The notes beneath the pieces are model-generated. The model saw only the letters and a program-made list of their open reading frames with translations. It had not been told where the DNA came from and did not search any database. A stretch of 64,000 nucleotides of DNA. Origin: Sphingomonas gei (GTDB lineage Bacteria > Pseudomonadota > Alphaproteobacteria > Sphingomonadales > Sphingomonadaceae). The stretch is from assembly GCF_004792685.1 (NCBI RefSeq), contig NZ_SRXT01000006.1, positions 248,001 through 312,000 on the forward strand, read 5' to 3'. The position numbers and the translations under genes are program-made. Shown here one piece after another: positions 8,157 to 16,684 of this stretch; position 1 is the stretch's first letter, and each line of letters opens with the position of its first letter.

Positions 8157-8831
8157 CGCGTGCATTCCCGCCTCTGTGAGGCGGGGGCTTGCGCATCTCT
8201 CGATGTGGGGTTGATCAGTTTCCTCGAAGCTGTTCCCCGGCGGAGGCCGGGGCCCAGCTACGATGATGTTGCGAGAATATCCCGGTTCGCAGGGTTCGCC
8301 GAAGCTGGGCCCCGGCCTTCGCCGGGGAGCAGAGCGGTTCAACCAGCTGGATCAGGCTCCAGATCGAGATGCGAAGCGCAATCAGCGTCGGCGCAGTCGC
8401 GAGTCGGGGGCAAGCAATCCGGCAGCAACGCGATGAACCGTTCGTCTATTTCCACTGGTCCCTCAAGGTCCACAGCGCCGAACTGCGCATGTCATCATGC
8501 GATCAATTTCAATAAGATAGAGGGTGGTATCGCAGCGTTTCTAGTATCGCCGAAGATGCGCATGAGTCCCGCTTGCGTAGTCATGCAATATATGAGAATG
8601 TGCGCAGATAGGGCCGACTCACAAAAAGAAACTGTGCTTCAGTTTTAAGATTGAGTTGTCTGGCCGCCAATCGAAGGCGACAGCTGGATATCAAACTTCG
8701 TCGGCATCGTGCCTTGGCGGAGCGGGCGAACGCGTCCGTCGCTTCCATGTGTCGATCCGTCAGGGTTCTTTAGCATGCTCGATACGCCAGTATTACTGGT
8801 GTTTCGGCAGGATCATGCATGGGAGGGGCGA
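8157..8831. other. Intergenic region before the eCIS cluster
   Basis: This 675-base stretch separates the S9 peptidase from the sheath gene. It holds the palindrome pair at 8230-8332 and then an AT-richer part (about 8480-8830) that must contain the promoter of the cluster. Open frames here (for example 8160-8648) show no domain, have no ribosome site and run through the palindromes, so I read them as noncoding. I cannot place a convincing -35/-10 pair. The in-frame extension of the sheath gene upstream of 8832 is also not sheath-like. Confidence 0.6.
8230..8332. repeat. Dispersed intergenic palindrome pair (GGCCCAGC type)
   Basis: Two 30-bp arms (8230-8259 and 8303-8332) are reverse complements at 28 of 30 positions, with a 43-base spacer. 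Each arm itself contains a CCCCGGC...GCCGGGG stem. It belongs to the family seen at 44850, 54463, 55226 and 60600. Confidence 0.8.
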
Positions 8832-10727
8832 ATGCCGTCTGCATTGACCTATCCGGGGGTCTATATCGAGGAAGTCCCGAGCAACGTTCGAACGATCATT
8901 GGCGCGTCGACATCGATCGCGGCCTTTGTCGGGCGAACCCAACGCGGACCGGTCAACCTGCCGGTGGTGATCAACAGCTTCGCCGATTTCGAGCGCCGGT
9001 TCGGCGGGTTGTGGCTCAAGAGCCCGCTCAGCTTCGCGGTGCGCGACTTCTATCTGAACGGCGGCGGCCAGGCAGTGATCGTCCGGCTGTTCAAGCCGAA
9101 CTTCGCCGACGAGACGGCGCGCCAGGCGGCGCTTGCTGCGGCGACTGCCGAGGCGCAGACCGCGGCCACCGCAGTCGCCGATGCGGCGACGGGCGCGGTT
9201 GCCGGTGCCGCCAATGCCGGCGAGGTCGCGACCGCGGCACAAGGCGCCGTCGCGGCAGCCTCGGCACCCGGCCCGGTAGCGGCATCGGCGGCCGAGGCAG
9301 TCGCTGCGGCTGTGGCTGAGGCGGCGAGCTCGGCCCCCGCCAACAAGGCCGCTGCCGGCGCGGCGGCGACGGCAGCGGTCGCGCCGGCGGTCACGGCGGC
9401 TGCCGACTCGGTGGCAGGTCCGGTTTCGGCGACGATCGACGCGGGAGGACTCGAACTGATTGCCGCCGCGCCGGGCAGCTGGGGCGATCGCCTGCGGGTG
9501 ATCGTCGACCATGACGTCCGCCCCAAGCGAGACGACGAGACCCAGGCCGAGTATGACGCGCAGAAGCTGTTCAATCTCACCGTTCGAGACGGGGCGACGG
9601 CGGTTGTCGAGCGTCTGCTCAACCTGTCCCTCAACCCGGCAAATGCGCGCCGCGCCGATCATATCCTCGAGGGCGATTCGCAGCTGGTGCGCGTCGCCGG
9701 CACGCTGCCGAGCACGCTTCCGACCGTGAGCACCGCACCGCAACCGGGTGAGGATCCGTGGGGCACCAATACCCCGGCGACCAATTATTCGGTCGCCGCC
9801 GGCGATGAAGGGGCCGATGGCGATACGCTCACCGACGAGGATGCCAAGGGCTCGGCGGCGGCGAAGACCGGACTGTACGCGCTCGACAATGCCGAGGCGT
9901 TCAACCTGCTCGTCATCCCGCCGCACGAGCTGGAAGGCAGCATCGGCGCCGGACTGATCGATGCGGGCGTCGCTTATTGCACGCTGCGGCGCGCCGTGAT
10001 GCTCATCGATCCGCCCGCCGATTGGGGCGAGAAGGCCGATGCGCTGGCGGGCATCGATGCCGATGTGGGCAGCACCAGCGCCAACGGCGTGCTCTATTTT
10101 CCGCGGATCCTGCAGCCCAACCCGCTGCGCGAGGGCCGCGAGGAGGCTTTCGTGCCGAGCGGCGCGATCGCCGGCCTCTATGCGCGGATCGACGCGCAGC
10201 GCGGCGTCTGGAAGGCGCCCGCCGGGCTCGAAGCCACTCTGGTCAACGCGCCGCGGCTTTCGGTGCCGCTGACCGATCCCGAGAATGGCGAGCTCAACGT
10301 CAAGGGCATCAATTGCCTGCGCGCGCTGCCGGGAGCGGGGCGCGTGGTCTGGGGCGCGCGGACGCGGCGCGGCGACGACCGGCTCGCCGACCAGTGGAAA
10401 TACGTGCCGGTGCGGCGCACTGCCTTGTACATCGAGGAGAGCCTCTATCGGGGCACGCAATGGGTCGTCTTCGAACCCAATGACGAACCGCTTTGGGCAT
10501 CGATACGACTCAATGTCGGCGCGTTCATGCACGGGCTGTTCCGCCAGGGCGCCTTTCAGGGCGCGACGCCGGCCGAAGCCTATTTCGTCAAGTGCGACAA
10601 GGACACCACGCCGCAAGCGGACATCGACAAGGGGATCGTCAACATCCTCGTCGGTTTCGCGCCGCTCAAGCCTGCTGAGTTCGTCGTGATCAAGCTTTCG
10701 CAGATCACGCATCTCGAGATCGCCTGA
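8832..10727 (+). CDS. Contractile tail sheath protein of an eCIS
   Basis: The 631-residue protein begins TYPGVYIEEVPSNVRTIIGA, the classic start of tail sheath subunits of phage-tail-like particles, and continues with FVGRTQRGP and DFYLNGGGQAVIVR. The C-terminal sheath domain is clear (RRTALYIEESLYRGTQWVVF, then the ending with FVVIKLSQITH). The sheath contracts to drive the inner tube into a target. Residues about 97-199 are an Ala-rich insert placed just before the conserved APGSWGDRLRV strand; about half of residues 101-200 are alanine. The ATG 8832 has GGGAGGGG upstream. It is the first gene of the cluster, and only one sheath gene is present, whereas Afp and PVC particles have three. Confidence 0.93.
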   Translation: MPSALTYPGVYIEEVPSNVRTIIGASTSIAAFVGRTQRGPVNLPVVINSFADFERRFGGLWLKSPLSFAVRDFYLNGGGQAVIVRLFKPNFADETARQAALAAATAEAQTAATAVADAATGAVAGAANAGEVATAAQGAVAAASAPGPVAASAAEAVAAAVAEAASSAPANKAAAGAAATAAVAPAVTAAADSVAGPVSATIDAGGLELIAAAPGSWGDRLRVIVDHDVRPKRDDETQAEYDAQKLFNLTVRDGATAVVERLLNLSLNPANARRADHILEGDSQLVRVAGTLPSTLPTVSTAPQPGEDPWGTNTPATNYSVAAGDEGADGDTLTDEDAKGSAAAKTGLYALDNAEAFNLLVIPPHELEGSIGAGLIDAGVAYCTLRRAVMLIDPPADWGEKADALAGIDADVGSTSANGVLYFPRILQPNPLREGREEAFVPSGAIAGLYARIDAQRGVWKAPAGLEATLVNAPRLSVPLTDPENGELNVKGINCLRALPGAGRVVWGARTRRGDDRLADQWKYVPVRRTALYIEESLYRGTQWVVFEPNDEPLWASIRLNVGAFMHGLFRQGAFQGATPAEAYFVKCDKDTTPQADIDKGIVNILVGFAPLKPAEFVVIKLSQITHLEIA

Positions 10728-10738
10728 GGGAGGGGATA

Positions 10739-11251
10739 ATGCCGCAATTTGCCGTCAATACCACGCGCCACGACCCCTATAAGAACTTCAAGTTCCGGGT
10801 CTCCTGGGATGGGCGCGACGTCGCCGGGATCTCCAAGGTGAGCGCGCTCAAGCGCACCACCGAAGTGGTCGAGCACCGCGAGGGTGGGGATCCGAGCAGC
10901 GGGCGCAAATCTCCCGGGCGCAACAAGTTCGAGGCGATCACGCTGGAGCGCGGAGTCACCCATGACGACGAGTTCGAACGCTGGGCAAACCGGATCTGGG
11001 ACTTCAGTTCGGGCGCGGGGATGGAAGCCTCGCTCGCCAATTTCCGCAAGGACATCCTGATCACGGTGTTCAACGAGGCCGGGCAGAAAGTGATCGCCTA
11101 CAAGGTGTTCCGCTGCTGGGTGTCCGAATATCAGGCGCAGGCCGACCTCGACGCCAATGCCAACGCGGTGCTGATCCAGAGCATCAAGCTCGAGAATGAG
11201 GGCTGGGAGCGCGACCCCGACGTGGTCGAGCCTTCCGAGCCCGGCTTTTGA
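10739..11251 (+). CDS. Tail tube protein of an eCIS
   Basis: The 170-residue protein starts with a DPYKNFKFRVSWDG stretch and contains GISKVSALKRTTEVVEHREGG and FEAITLERGVTHDDEFERW. These are the signatures of T4 gp19-like inner tube proteins of contractile injection systems. The subunits stack as hexamers to form the tube inside the sheath. It follows the sheath gene by 11 bases with a GGGAGGGG ribosome site. It is the only plain tube gene in the cluster; the CIS_tube-domain protein further down would make the adaptor ring. Confidence 0.93.
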   Translation: MPQFAVNTTRHDPYKNFKFRVSWDGRDVAGISKVSALKRTTEVVEHREGGDPSSGRKSPGRNKFEAITLERGVTHDDEFERWANRIWDFSSGAGMEASLANFRKDILITVFNEAGQKVIAYKVFRCWVSEYQAQADLDANANAVLIQSIKLENEGWERDPDVVEPSEPGF

Positions 11252-11273
11252 CCTCTGAGGATTCCGGACCGCC

Positions 11274-12017
11274 ATGGCGCGAACGCAAACCCGGGCCAGG
11301 GCCGAGGAACTCGATGCCCTGATCCATATCTGGGAGTGCGGGGACGATCTGTCGCCGCCCCGGCGCGGGCTGTTGCTGCTCGGCGCGGCGCTTCCCGATA
11401 CCGATCCCGCCGAACTCGCCGAATTGCCGATCGGGCGCCGCGACACGGCGCTGCTCGACCTTGGTGACCGGCTGTTCGGCGCGGATATCGCGTGTATTGC
11501 GGCGTGCCCGGCCTGCGGCGAGCGGATCGACCTCGCGTTCGCGAGCGATGCCATTCGTGCCGAAGCCGGGACGCCCGGAGCCATCGTGACTGCCGATGCC
11601 GAAGGCATGCGCTTCCGCGTCCGGCTTCCCACCAGCACCGACCTGATCGCGATCGAGACCGAGACCGATCTCGACCGCGCCGAGCATCGGCTTCTCGCGC
11701 GCTGCCTCGGCGACGAAGCGGCGGCCGGAGGCCTGTCCGATGCCGCGCGCGAGGCGATCGGCGAAGCGCTGAGCGCGGCGGATGCGCAGGCCGAGATCGT
11801 GCTCGATCTGGCGTGCCCGGGCTGCGCCGCACGGGCGCAGGTGCCGTTCGATGCGGTCTCCTATTTGTGGGGCCGGCTCGACCATTGGGCGAAGGCGATG
11901 CTCGCCGCGATCGATGCGATCGCGGGCCGCTACGGCTGGAGCGAGGACGCGATACTCGCGCTCTCGCCGCGGCGTCGACAATCCTATCTCGATCGTATCG
12001 CAGGCGTGGCGCGGTGA
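11274..12017 (+). CDS. gp26-like eCIS baseplate/assembly protein with two CxxC pairs
   Basis: The 247-residue protein has WECGDDLSPPRRGLLLL near the N-terminus and two CxxC pairs (C78/C81 in CPACG and C181/C184 in CPGC). Together these can form one four-cysteine zinc site. The C-terminus ends with ILALSPRRRQSYLDRI. Position after the tube gene and this pattern match the T4 gp26-like baseplate-protein family found in eCIS loci. The family role, baseplate part or assembly factor, is inferred from phage T4 rather than shown. Its stop overlaps the next gene's GTG start. Confidence 0.6.
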   Translation: MARTQTRARAEELDALIHIWECGDDLSPPRRGLLLLGAALPDTDPAELAELPIGRRDTALLDLGDRLFGADIACIAACPACGERIDLAFASDAIRAEAGTPGAIVTADAEGMRFRVRLPTSTDLIAIETETDLDRAEHRLLARCLGDEAAAGGLSDAAREAIGEALSAADAQAEIVLDLACPGCAARAQVPFDAVSYLWGRLDHWAKAMLAAIDAIAGRYGWSEDAILALSPRRRQSYLDRIAGVAR

Positions 12018-13048
12018 GCCTGCTAGGCCACCTTGTCCGCGCCACGCTCACCCCCGAGCAAGCGGCCCAGCCGGCATTGCCGCAGCAATTCGCCAATTGG
12101 CGCGCTGCCGACGCCGCCGACGCCGCCGACGATGTCGAATGGTGCGCGCCCGGCGTCAGTGAAGCATCTCCGCTTGCGCCGTATGCCGAACCAGTGCACG
12201 CCGATCCGCTTCCTGCGCGATCGCGCCCGACCGACCTGAAAGCGAGCGCCGAAATGCCGCGGCCGGCGGTGCGGGCGCTTCCTGAGCCGTCCCAGGCGGA
12301 GTTGGCGCCATTCGCACCGGCTCCGCCGCGGCGCGCCGCCGAGCCGATCGTCGAGGCCGCGCCGACGCCCAGTCCGGCAATCGCGAAAACACCGGCCGAA
12401 GCGACTGCTAGCCACCAATCCGCGCCGCGGCATTCGGAGACCGGCGTGGGCGAAACCCCGTCGCTCCCGAGTCGAGCCGAGCGAGCCGAGCCCGTCACGC
12501 CTCCTGCGCCCGAAAGCATTCCCGCCAAGGCCGCCGCCCAGCCTAGCTCGCGCGTAACCGATGCAGCCGCTGGGGCAGCATCCGTGGCGGGCGAATCGCC
12601 CCGCGCCGTCGCGCCCGAAATCGCGCGCGCGCTCGTTGCTGTCGTTCCGCGCCCGGCGCGGCATGATCCCGCCGCGCCCGCCAAGGCCGGAGCTTTGCCG
12701 TCCGCCCCCGAGCTGCCCCGCGATCCGCCCCGGCGTCAGCAGCCGCGCGGCGCGGCGCCGGTCACTCGTGAGGCAATGGCGGCCGCGTCGCCGCCTCCGG
12801 CAGCCGCGCCGGTCGCGCCCGACGCGCCGCCACCGTCCGCCGCCGCGCCCGTGCTCACGGTCCCGCAGGTGATGCCGCCCGAGCCCGTCGTGCAGCCACA
12901 GCTCCCCGATGTGCATATCAGCATCGGTCGCGTCGAGGTTCGCGCCGCCGGCGCACCCCCCGCACCGCCGCCGCGGGAGGCGGGCCGCAAGGCCGAGCCG
13001 CTTAGCCTCGATGCATATCTGAACCGCCGCAACGGCACGGCGCGATGA
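12014..13048 (+). CDS. Pro/Ala-rich eCIS protein with conserved C-terminal IGRVEVRA motif
   Basis: The 344-residue protein starts at a GTG inside the previous stop (12014-12017). After a short N-terminus (MSLLGHLVRATL) it is almost wholly Pro, Ala, Glu and Arg and probably disordered to about residue 295. The C-terminus has VHISIGRVEVRA followed by LSLDAYLNRR. A proline-rich protein ending in such a motif occurs beside the DUF4255 gene in related eCIS loci; its role is unknown. It could be an assembly or tape-measure-like factor, but there is none of the long coiled coil expected of a true tape measure. Confidence 0.65.
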   Translation: MSLLGHLVRATLTPEQAAQPALPQQFANWRAADAADAADDVEWCAPGVSEASPLAPYAEPVHADPLPARSRPTDLKASAEMPRPAVRALPEPSQAELAPFAPAPPRRAAEPIVEAAPTPSPAIAKTPAEATASHQSAPRHSETGVGETPSLPSRAERAEPVTPPAPESIPAKAAAQPSSRVTDAAAGAASVAGESPRAVAPEIARALVAVVPRPARHDPAAPAKAGALPSAPELPRDPPRRQQPRGAAPVTREAMAAASPPPAAAPVAPDAPPPSAAAPVLTVPQVMPPEPVVQPQLPDVHISIGRVEVRAAGAPPAPPPREAGRKAEPLSLDAYLNRRNGTAR

Positions 13049-14310
13049 GCAACCATCTCGCCATCGCCACCGTCACCGCCGCATTGGGCCAGATCGCCCA
13101 AGCGGCCGCGGCGAGCGCGGTCCCCGGGGTGCAACTGCGTTTCGGCCGGCCTCCCGAAGAAGCGTCGAGCCGCCAGGTCAATATCTTCCTCTACCAGATC
13201 ACGCCGCATGCCGGGCTGCGTAACGCCGATCTCGCGATGCGCGGCGCCGACGGCGCCTTGGTCAACCGTCCCCGCGCGGCGCTCAGCCTATATTATCTGG
13301 TCACCTTCTACGGCACCGATGGCGATTTGGAGCCCGATCGCATGGCCGCGGCGGTGGCGCGCGATCTCCATGCGCGCCCATTGCTCACCGGCCAGGTGAT
13401 CGACGACGCGATCGCCAGCAACGCCGCGATCCTCGGCGATTCCGATCTCGGCGACGCATTCGAGCGCGTGGCCTTCACACCCAGTGCGGACTCGCTCGAC
13501 GAGATGTCGCGGTTGTGGTCGGTAATGGTGCAGACGCCGTATGCGCTGTCGCTTCGCTACGAGGCGTCGGTGGTGCTGATCGACGCAGTCGAAAGCGCCG
13601 GACCGGCGCTGCCGGTGCTTAATCGCGGTCCCGAGGATCGCGGTCCCGAGGCACTGGCCGGCAGCGGGCCCGCGATAGAGGGGCTGTGGATCGGCCTCGC
13701 CGCGACCGACGACGGCGCGCCCGTCTTCCCGACGCTGCGCGCGGCGCATCTCGGTGCGAAGCTGCGCTTCACCGGTTCGGGGCTCAACGGCGACGCAGTG
13801 CGGCTCGAATTCCGCAACCTGAAGCGCGCGATCGGCGCCGACCTGGTGCCGGTGGCGGGCGGGCAGGGGGAATTGCGCGTGACCTTGCCCGACAGCGCGC
13901 CCGACCAGGCGCTGTGGGCGCCCGGCATCTACGGAGTCACTGCAGTGGTGACCCGTGGCGGGCGCGAGATCCGCTCGCCACTGTGGCCGATGCCGCTCGG
14001 GATGCGGGTCACTGGGATTGCGCCCGATCCGGTTGTGTCGGGAAGCGGCATCGTGACGCTGACCTTCACCTGCCGGCCGCACGTACTGCCCGATCAGGTC
14101 GCGACATTGCTGCTTTCCGGGCAGGAGATCCCAGCGCAGGCGCGCGGCGTGGCCAGCGCGACGCTCGAATTCCTCGTCGACAGCGACACGATCGCCGACG
14201 GCGACCTCGCGATCCTGCGCATCGACGGCGCCGACAGCCAGCCCTTCGTCATCGATCCGGTCAGCGGGCGGCTCGCCTTCGACGACGGCCAGCGGGTCAA
14301 CGTCGTATGA
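13045..14310 (+). CDS. DUF4255 (Pvc16 N-terminal type) tail terminator/cap protein
   Basis: The 421-residue protein opens with HLAIATVTAALGQIAQ, then RQVNIFLYQITPHAGLRNADL and ALSLYYLVTFYG, which define the DUF4255/Pvc16_N domain over about residues 1-190. In PVC and related particles this protein caps the tube and ends its growth. The rest (about 210-421) consists of Ig-like beta domains with IPT/TIG-like features (for example GIAPDPVVSGSGIVTL). Both ends overlap neighbouring genes by ATGA. DUF4255 is one of the most specific markers separating eCIS from phage tails. Confidence 0.9.
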   Translation: MSNHLAIATVTAALGQIAQAAAASAVPGVQLRFGRPPEEASSRQVNIFLYQITPHAGLRNADLAMRGADGALVNRPRAALSLYYLVTFYGTDGDLEPDRMAAAVARDLHARPLLTGQVIDDAIASNAAILGDSDLGDAFERVAFTPSADSLDEMSRLWSVMVQTPYALSLRYEASVVLIDAVESAGPALPVLNRGPEDRGPEALAGSGPAIEGLWIGLAATDDGAPVFPTLRAAHLGAKLRFTGSGLNGDAVRLEFRNLKRAIGADLVPVAGGQGELRVTLPDSAPDQALWAPGIYGVTAVVTRGGREIRSPLWPMPLGMRVTGIAPDPVVSGSGIVTLTFTCRPHVLPDQVATLLLSGQEIPAQARGVASATLEFLVDSDTIADGDLAILRIDGADSQPFVIDPVSGRLAFDDGQRVNVV

Positions 14311-16427
14311 GCGACGACATCGACGCCTGGCTGGAGCGCAACAATGCCTATCTCGCCGCGGCGCTGGCGCATCTGCGCGAGCTGCTGCGCGCGGCGATCG
14401 GTCCGGCCGCAGTGCCGTCCCAGACCATCGGCACCACTGCGCTGACCGAGCCGGCGCGGGTCGGCGACGCGGGGGCGGTGAACTGGGTCAATCGCAATCC
14501 CTTCCGTCGGCGCTCGCCCGCCAATGCAGTGCCGCAAGTGCTGTTGCTTCCTTCCGCAGAAAGCATGGATGCGACGGGAGTCGTCGCCGCGGCCGAGCGT
14601 CTCGCCGAAGCGAGCCAGGGCGATCCGCCGCCGGCGCTGCTGATGCTCGCCGAGCGGCTCGGCCTCTCGGCCTTCGAGCGCGACATCCTGCTGCTGTGCC
14701 TCGCCGCCGAACTCGATCCTGGCATCCAGGAGTCCTTCGCGGCGGTCCAGGGCAGCCAGGGCCGCACGAACCCCAGCTTCGCGCTGGCGATGACGTTGTT
14801 CGACCATGCCGCCTGGGACGCGCTCTCACCCGAGCGGCCGTTGCGCTATTGGCGGCTGGTTGACGTCAACCAGCCCGGGGCGACGCCACTCACCGGCGCT
14901 GCGCTGCGCATCGACGAGCGGATCGCCAATTTCGCCAAGGGGCTCAATCACCTCGACAGCCGTGTCGCGGCGCTGATCGAGCCGATGCCGGCCGAGAGCG
15001 CGACGCTTGCGCCGTCACACCTCTTGCGCGTCGCCGAGATCGAGCGTCTGGCGCTTGCGGCGGTGCCGGGGCGAATCGCGCTGGTCGGGCCCGATCGCGA
15101 GAGCAAGCGCCGACTCGCCGCGGCCGTCGCCGCCGCGCTCGGCCTGCCGTGCTACCGGCTGTCGGCGGAAGCGATTCCCACCGGCGCCGAACTCGACAGC
15201 TTCCTGCGGCTGTGGACGCGCGAATCGCTGCTGCTGCCCTTTGCGCTGCATATCGACGCGCACGATCTGCCGAGCGGGGCCGAGCAGGGTCTGCGGCGAT
15301 TGGTGCGGCGTGCGGGCGGGCCCGTGTTCGTCGATCTGCGCGACGGCATATCGGGGCTCGAGATCGATGGCCGTGTCGATATCGCCAAGCCCAGCGCCGC
15401 CGAGCAGCGCGTCGAATGGGGCGCGCGGATCGGCGAGGTGAGCGACAAGGACGCCCTCGCCGCGCGGCTGTCGAGCCATTTCGATCTCAACTTCGCCGAT
15501 ATCGCCGCGGTGGCGCGCGAGGCAGGCGCCGGCGAGGAGAGCGAGCCGCTGGGCGAGCGGCTGTGGCGCGGCAGCATCACGCGCGCCCGCCCGTCGCTTG
15601 CGCAGCTCGCCCAGCGCATCGAAGTGAAGCCCAGCTGCCGCGACATCGTGCTGCCCGACGCCGAGATGGCGCTGCTCGACCAGATCGCCGGGCAGGTGCA
15701 CGGGCGCGCGGTCGTCTATGACGATTGGGGTTTCCGCGCCTGCATGAACCGCGGTCTCGGCGTGAGCGCGCTGTTCGCGGGCGACAGCGGCACCGGCAAG
15801 ACGATGGCGGCGGAGGCGCTCGCCGATCGGCTCGGCCTAGATCTCTACCGCATCGATCTGTCGGCGGTGGTCAGCAAATATATCGGCGAGACCGAGAAGA
15901 ACCTGCGCGACGTGTTCGATGCCGCCGAAGCGGGTGGCGCAATCCTGTTCTTCGACGAAGCGGACGCGCTGTTCGGCAAGCGCAGCGACGTCAAGGACAG
16001 CCACGATCGCTACGCCAATATCGAAATCGACTATCTGCTCCAGCGGATGGAGGCATTCGCAGGCCTGGCGATCCTCGCGACCAACATGAAGAGCGCGCTC
16101 GATCCAGCCTTCGTCCGGCGGCTGCGCTTCATCGTCAATTTCCCCTATCCGGGCCAGCCCGAGCGGCGGCGCATCTGGGAGCATGCCTTCCCTTCGAAGG
16201 TCCCGCTGCGCGCAGTGGATTTCGACCGGCTGGCGCAGCTCGACCTGACCGGAGGCAATATTCACGGCGTGGCGATCAACGCTGCGTTCATGGCGGCGGC
16301 TGCGGGCACGCCGGTGACGATGGAGCTGCTGCTCGACGCCTGCCGCATCGAACTTCGCAAGCTCGACCGGCCGGTCAACGAGGCGGATTTCCGGCGCATC
16401 CGCGCGGTCCCGGGAGAGAGAAGATGA
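14307..16427 (+). CDS. AAA+ ATPase of the eCIS (Pvc15/Afp15 type)
   Basis: The 706-residue protein has an N-terminal eCIS-specific part (about 1-230), a degenerate first ATPase-like domain (about 255-400), and a complete C-terminal AAA+ domain. Walker A is GDSGTGKT near residue 492, Walker B is ILFFDEADALFG near 546, and sensor 1 is in LAILATNMKSALD, followed by FVRRLRF arginines. These ATPases are hallmarks of eCIS loci and are thought to load cargo or assist assembly; they are absent from phage tails. The start overlaps the DUF4255 stop. The first ATPase-like domain lacks a Walker A, so only one active site is expected. Confidence 0.93.
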   Translation: MSDDIDAWLERNNAYLAAALAHLRELLRAAIGPAAVPSQTIGTTALTEPARVGDAGAVNWVNRNPFRRRSPANAVPQVLLLPSAESMDATGVVAAAERLAEASQGDPPPALLMLAERLGLSAFERDILLLCLAAELDPGIQESFAAVQGSQGRTNPSFALAMTLFDHAAWDALSPERPLRYWRLVDVNQPGATPLTGAALRIDERIANFAKGLNHLDSRVAALIEPMPAESATLAPSHLLRVAEIERLALAAVPGRIALVGPDRESKRRLAAAVAAALGLPCYRLSAEAIPTGAELDSFLRLWTRESLLLPFALHIDAHDLPSGAEQGLRRLVRRAGGPVFVDLRDGISGLEIDGRVDIAKPSAAEQRVEWGARIGEVSDKDALAARLSSHFDLNFADIAAVAREAGAGEESEPLGERLWRGSITRARPSLAQLAQRIEVKPSCRDIVLPDAEMALLDQIAGQVHGRAVVYDDWGFRACMNRGLGVSALFAGDSGTGKTMAAEALADRLGLDLYRIDLSAVVSKYIGETEKNLRDVFDAAEAGGAILFFDEADALFGKRSDVKDSHDRYANIEIDYLLQRMEAFAGLAILATNMKSALDPAFVRRLRFIVNFPYPGQPERRRIWEHAFPSKVPLRAVDFDRLAQLDLTGGNIHGVAINAAFMAAAAGTPVTMELLLDACRIELRKLDRPVNEADFRRIRAVPGERR

Positions 16428-16684
16428 CCGTGCGGCTGCATATCGAGCGGCTGATCGTCGAAGGCGTCGGAGTGGCCGAGCTGCCGCTGCTCCGCGAGAC
16501 GCTCGCGCGCGAGCTTGGCCGTCAGTTGGCGGCGGAAGGTGCCACCTTTGCTGCATTGGGCAGCCGCGACGCCGTGCTGCGGCGTGCGCAGCAACCCGTG
16601 CCCGAAGCAGCGATCAACGGCGTGACGCTGGGAAATGCCACCGCGGTCGCGCTGCATCAGGAGTTGGTACGATGGGACGGCTAG
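16424..16684 (+). CDS. Small conserved eCIS protein downstream of the ATPase
   Basis: The 86-residue frame starts at an ATG overlapping the ATPase stop (16424-16427). It opens RLHIERLIVEGVGV, then a helix of the form LLRETLARELGRQL, and ends TAVALHQELVRW. A short protein with such an HIERL...EG start commonly sits next to the AAA+ ATPase in related loci, which supports it as real. The function is unknown; it may be an ATPase partner or assembly factor. The stop lies 13 bases inside the next gene. Confidence 0.6.
   Translation: MTVRLHIERLIVEGVGVAELPLLRETLARELGRQLAAEGATFAALGSRDAVLRRAQQPVPEAAINGVTLGNATAVALHQELVRWDG

Noticed and set aside
5853..8342. An 829-codon open frame on the minus strand across the S9 peptidase
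   Set aside because: It is antisense to a clear peptidase with signal peptide and catalytic triad; such long shadows arise from high GC and codon bias. Similar shadows at 8793-10712, 21101-23854 and 44935-47901 were rejected for the same reason.
8160..8648. A 162-codon frame before the eCIS cluster
   Set aside because: It runs through an inverted-repeat element, has no domain and no ribosome site.
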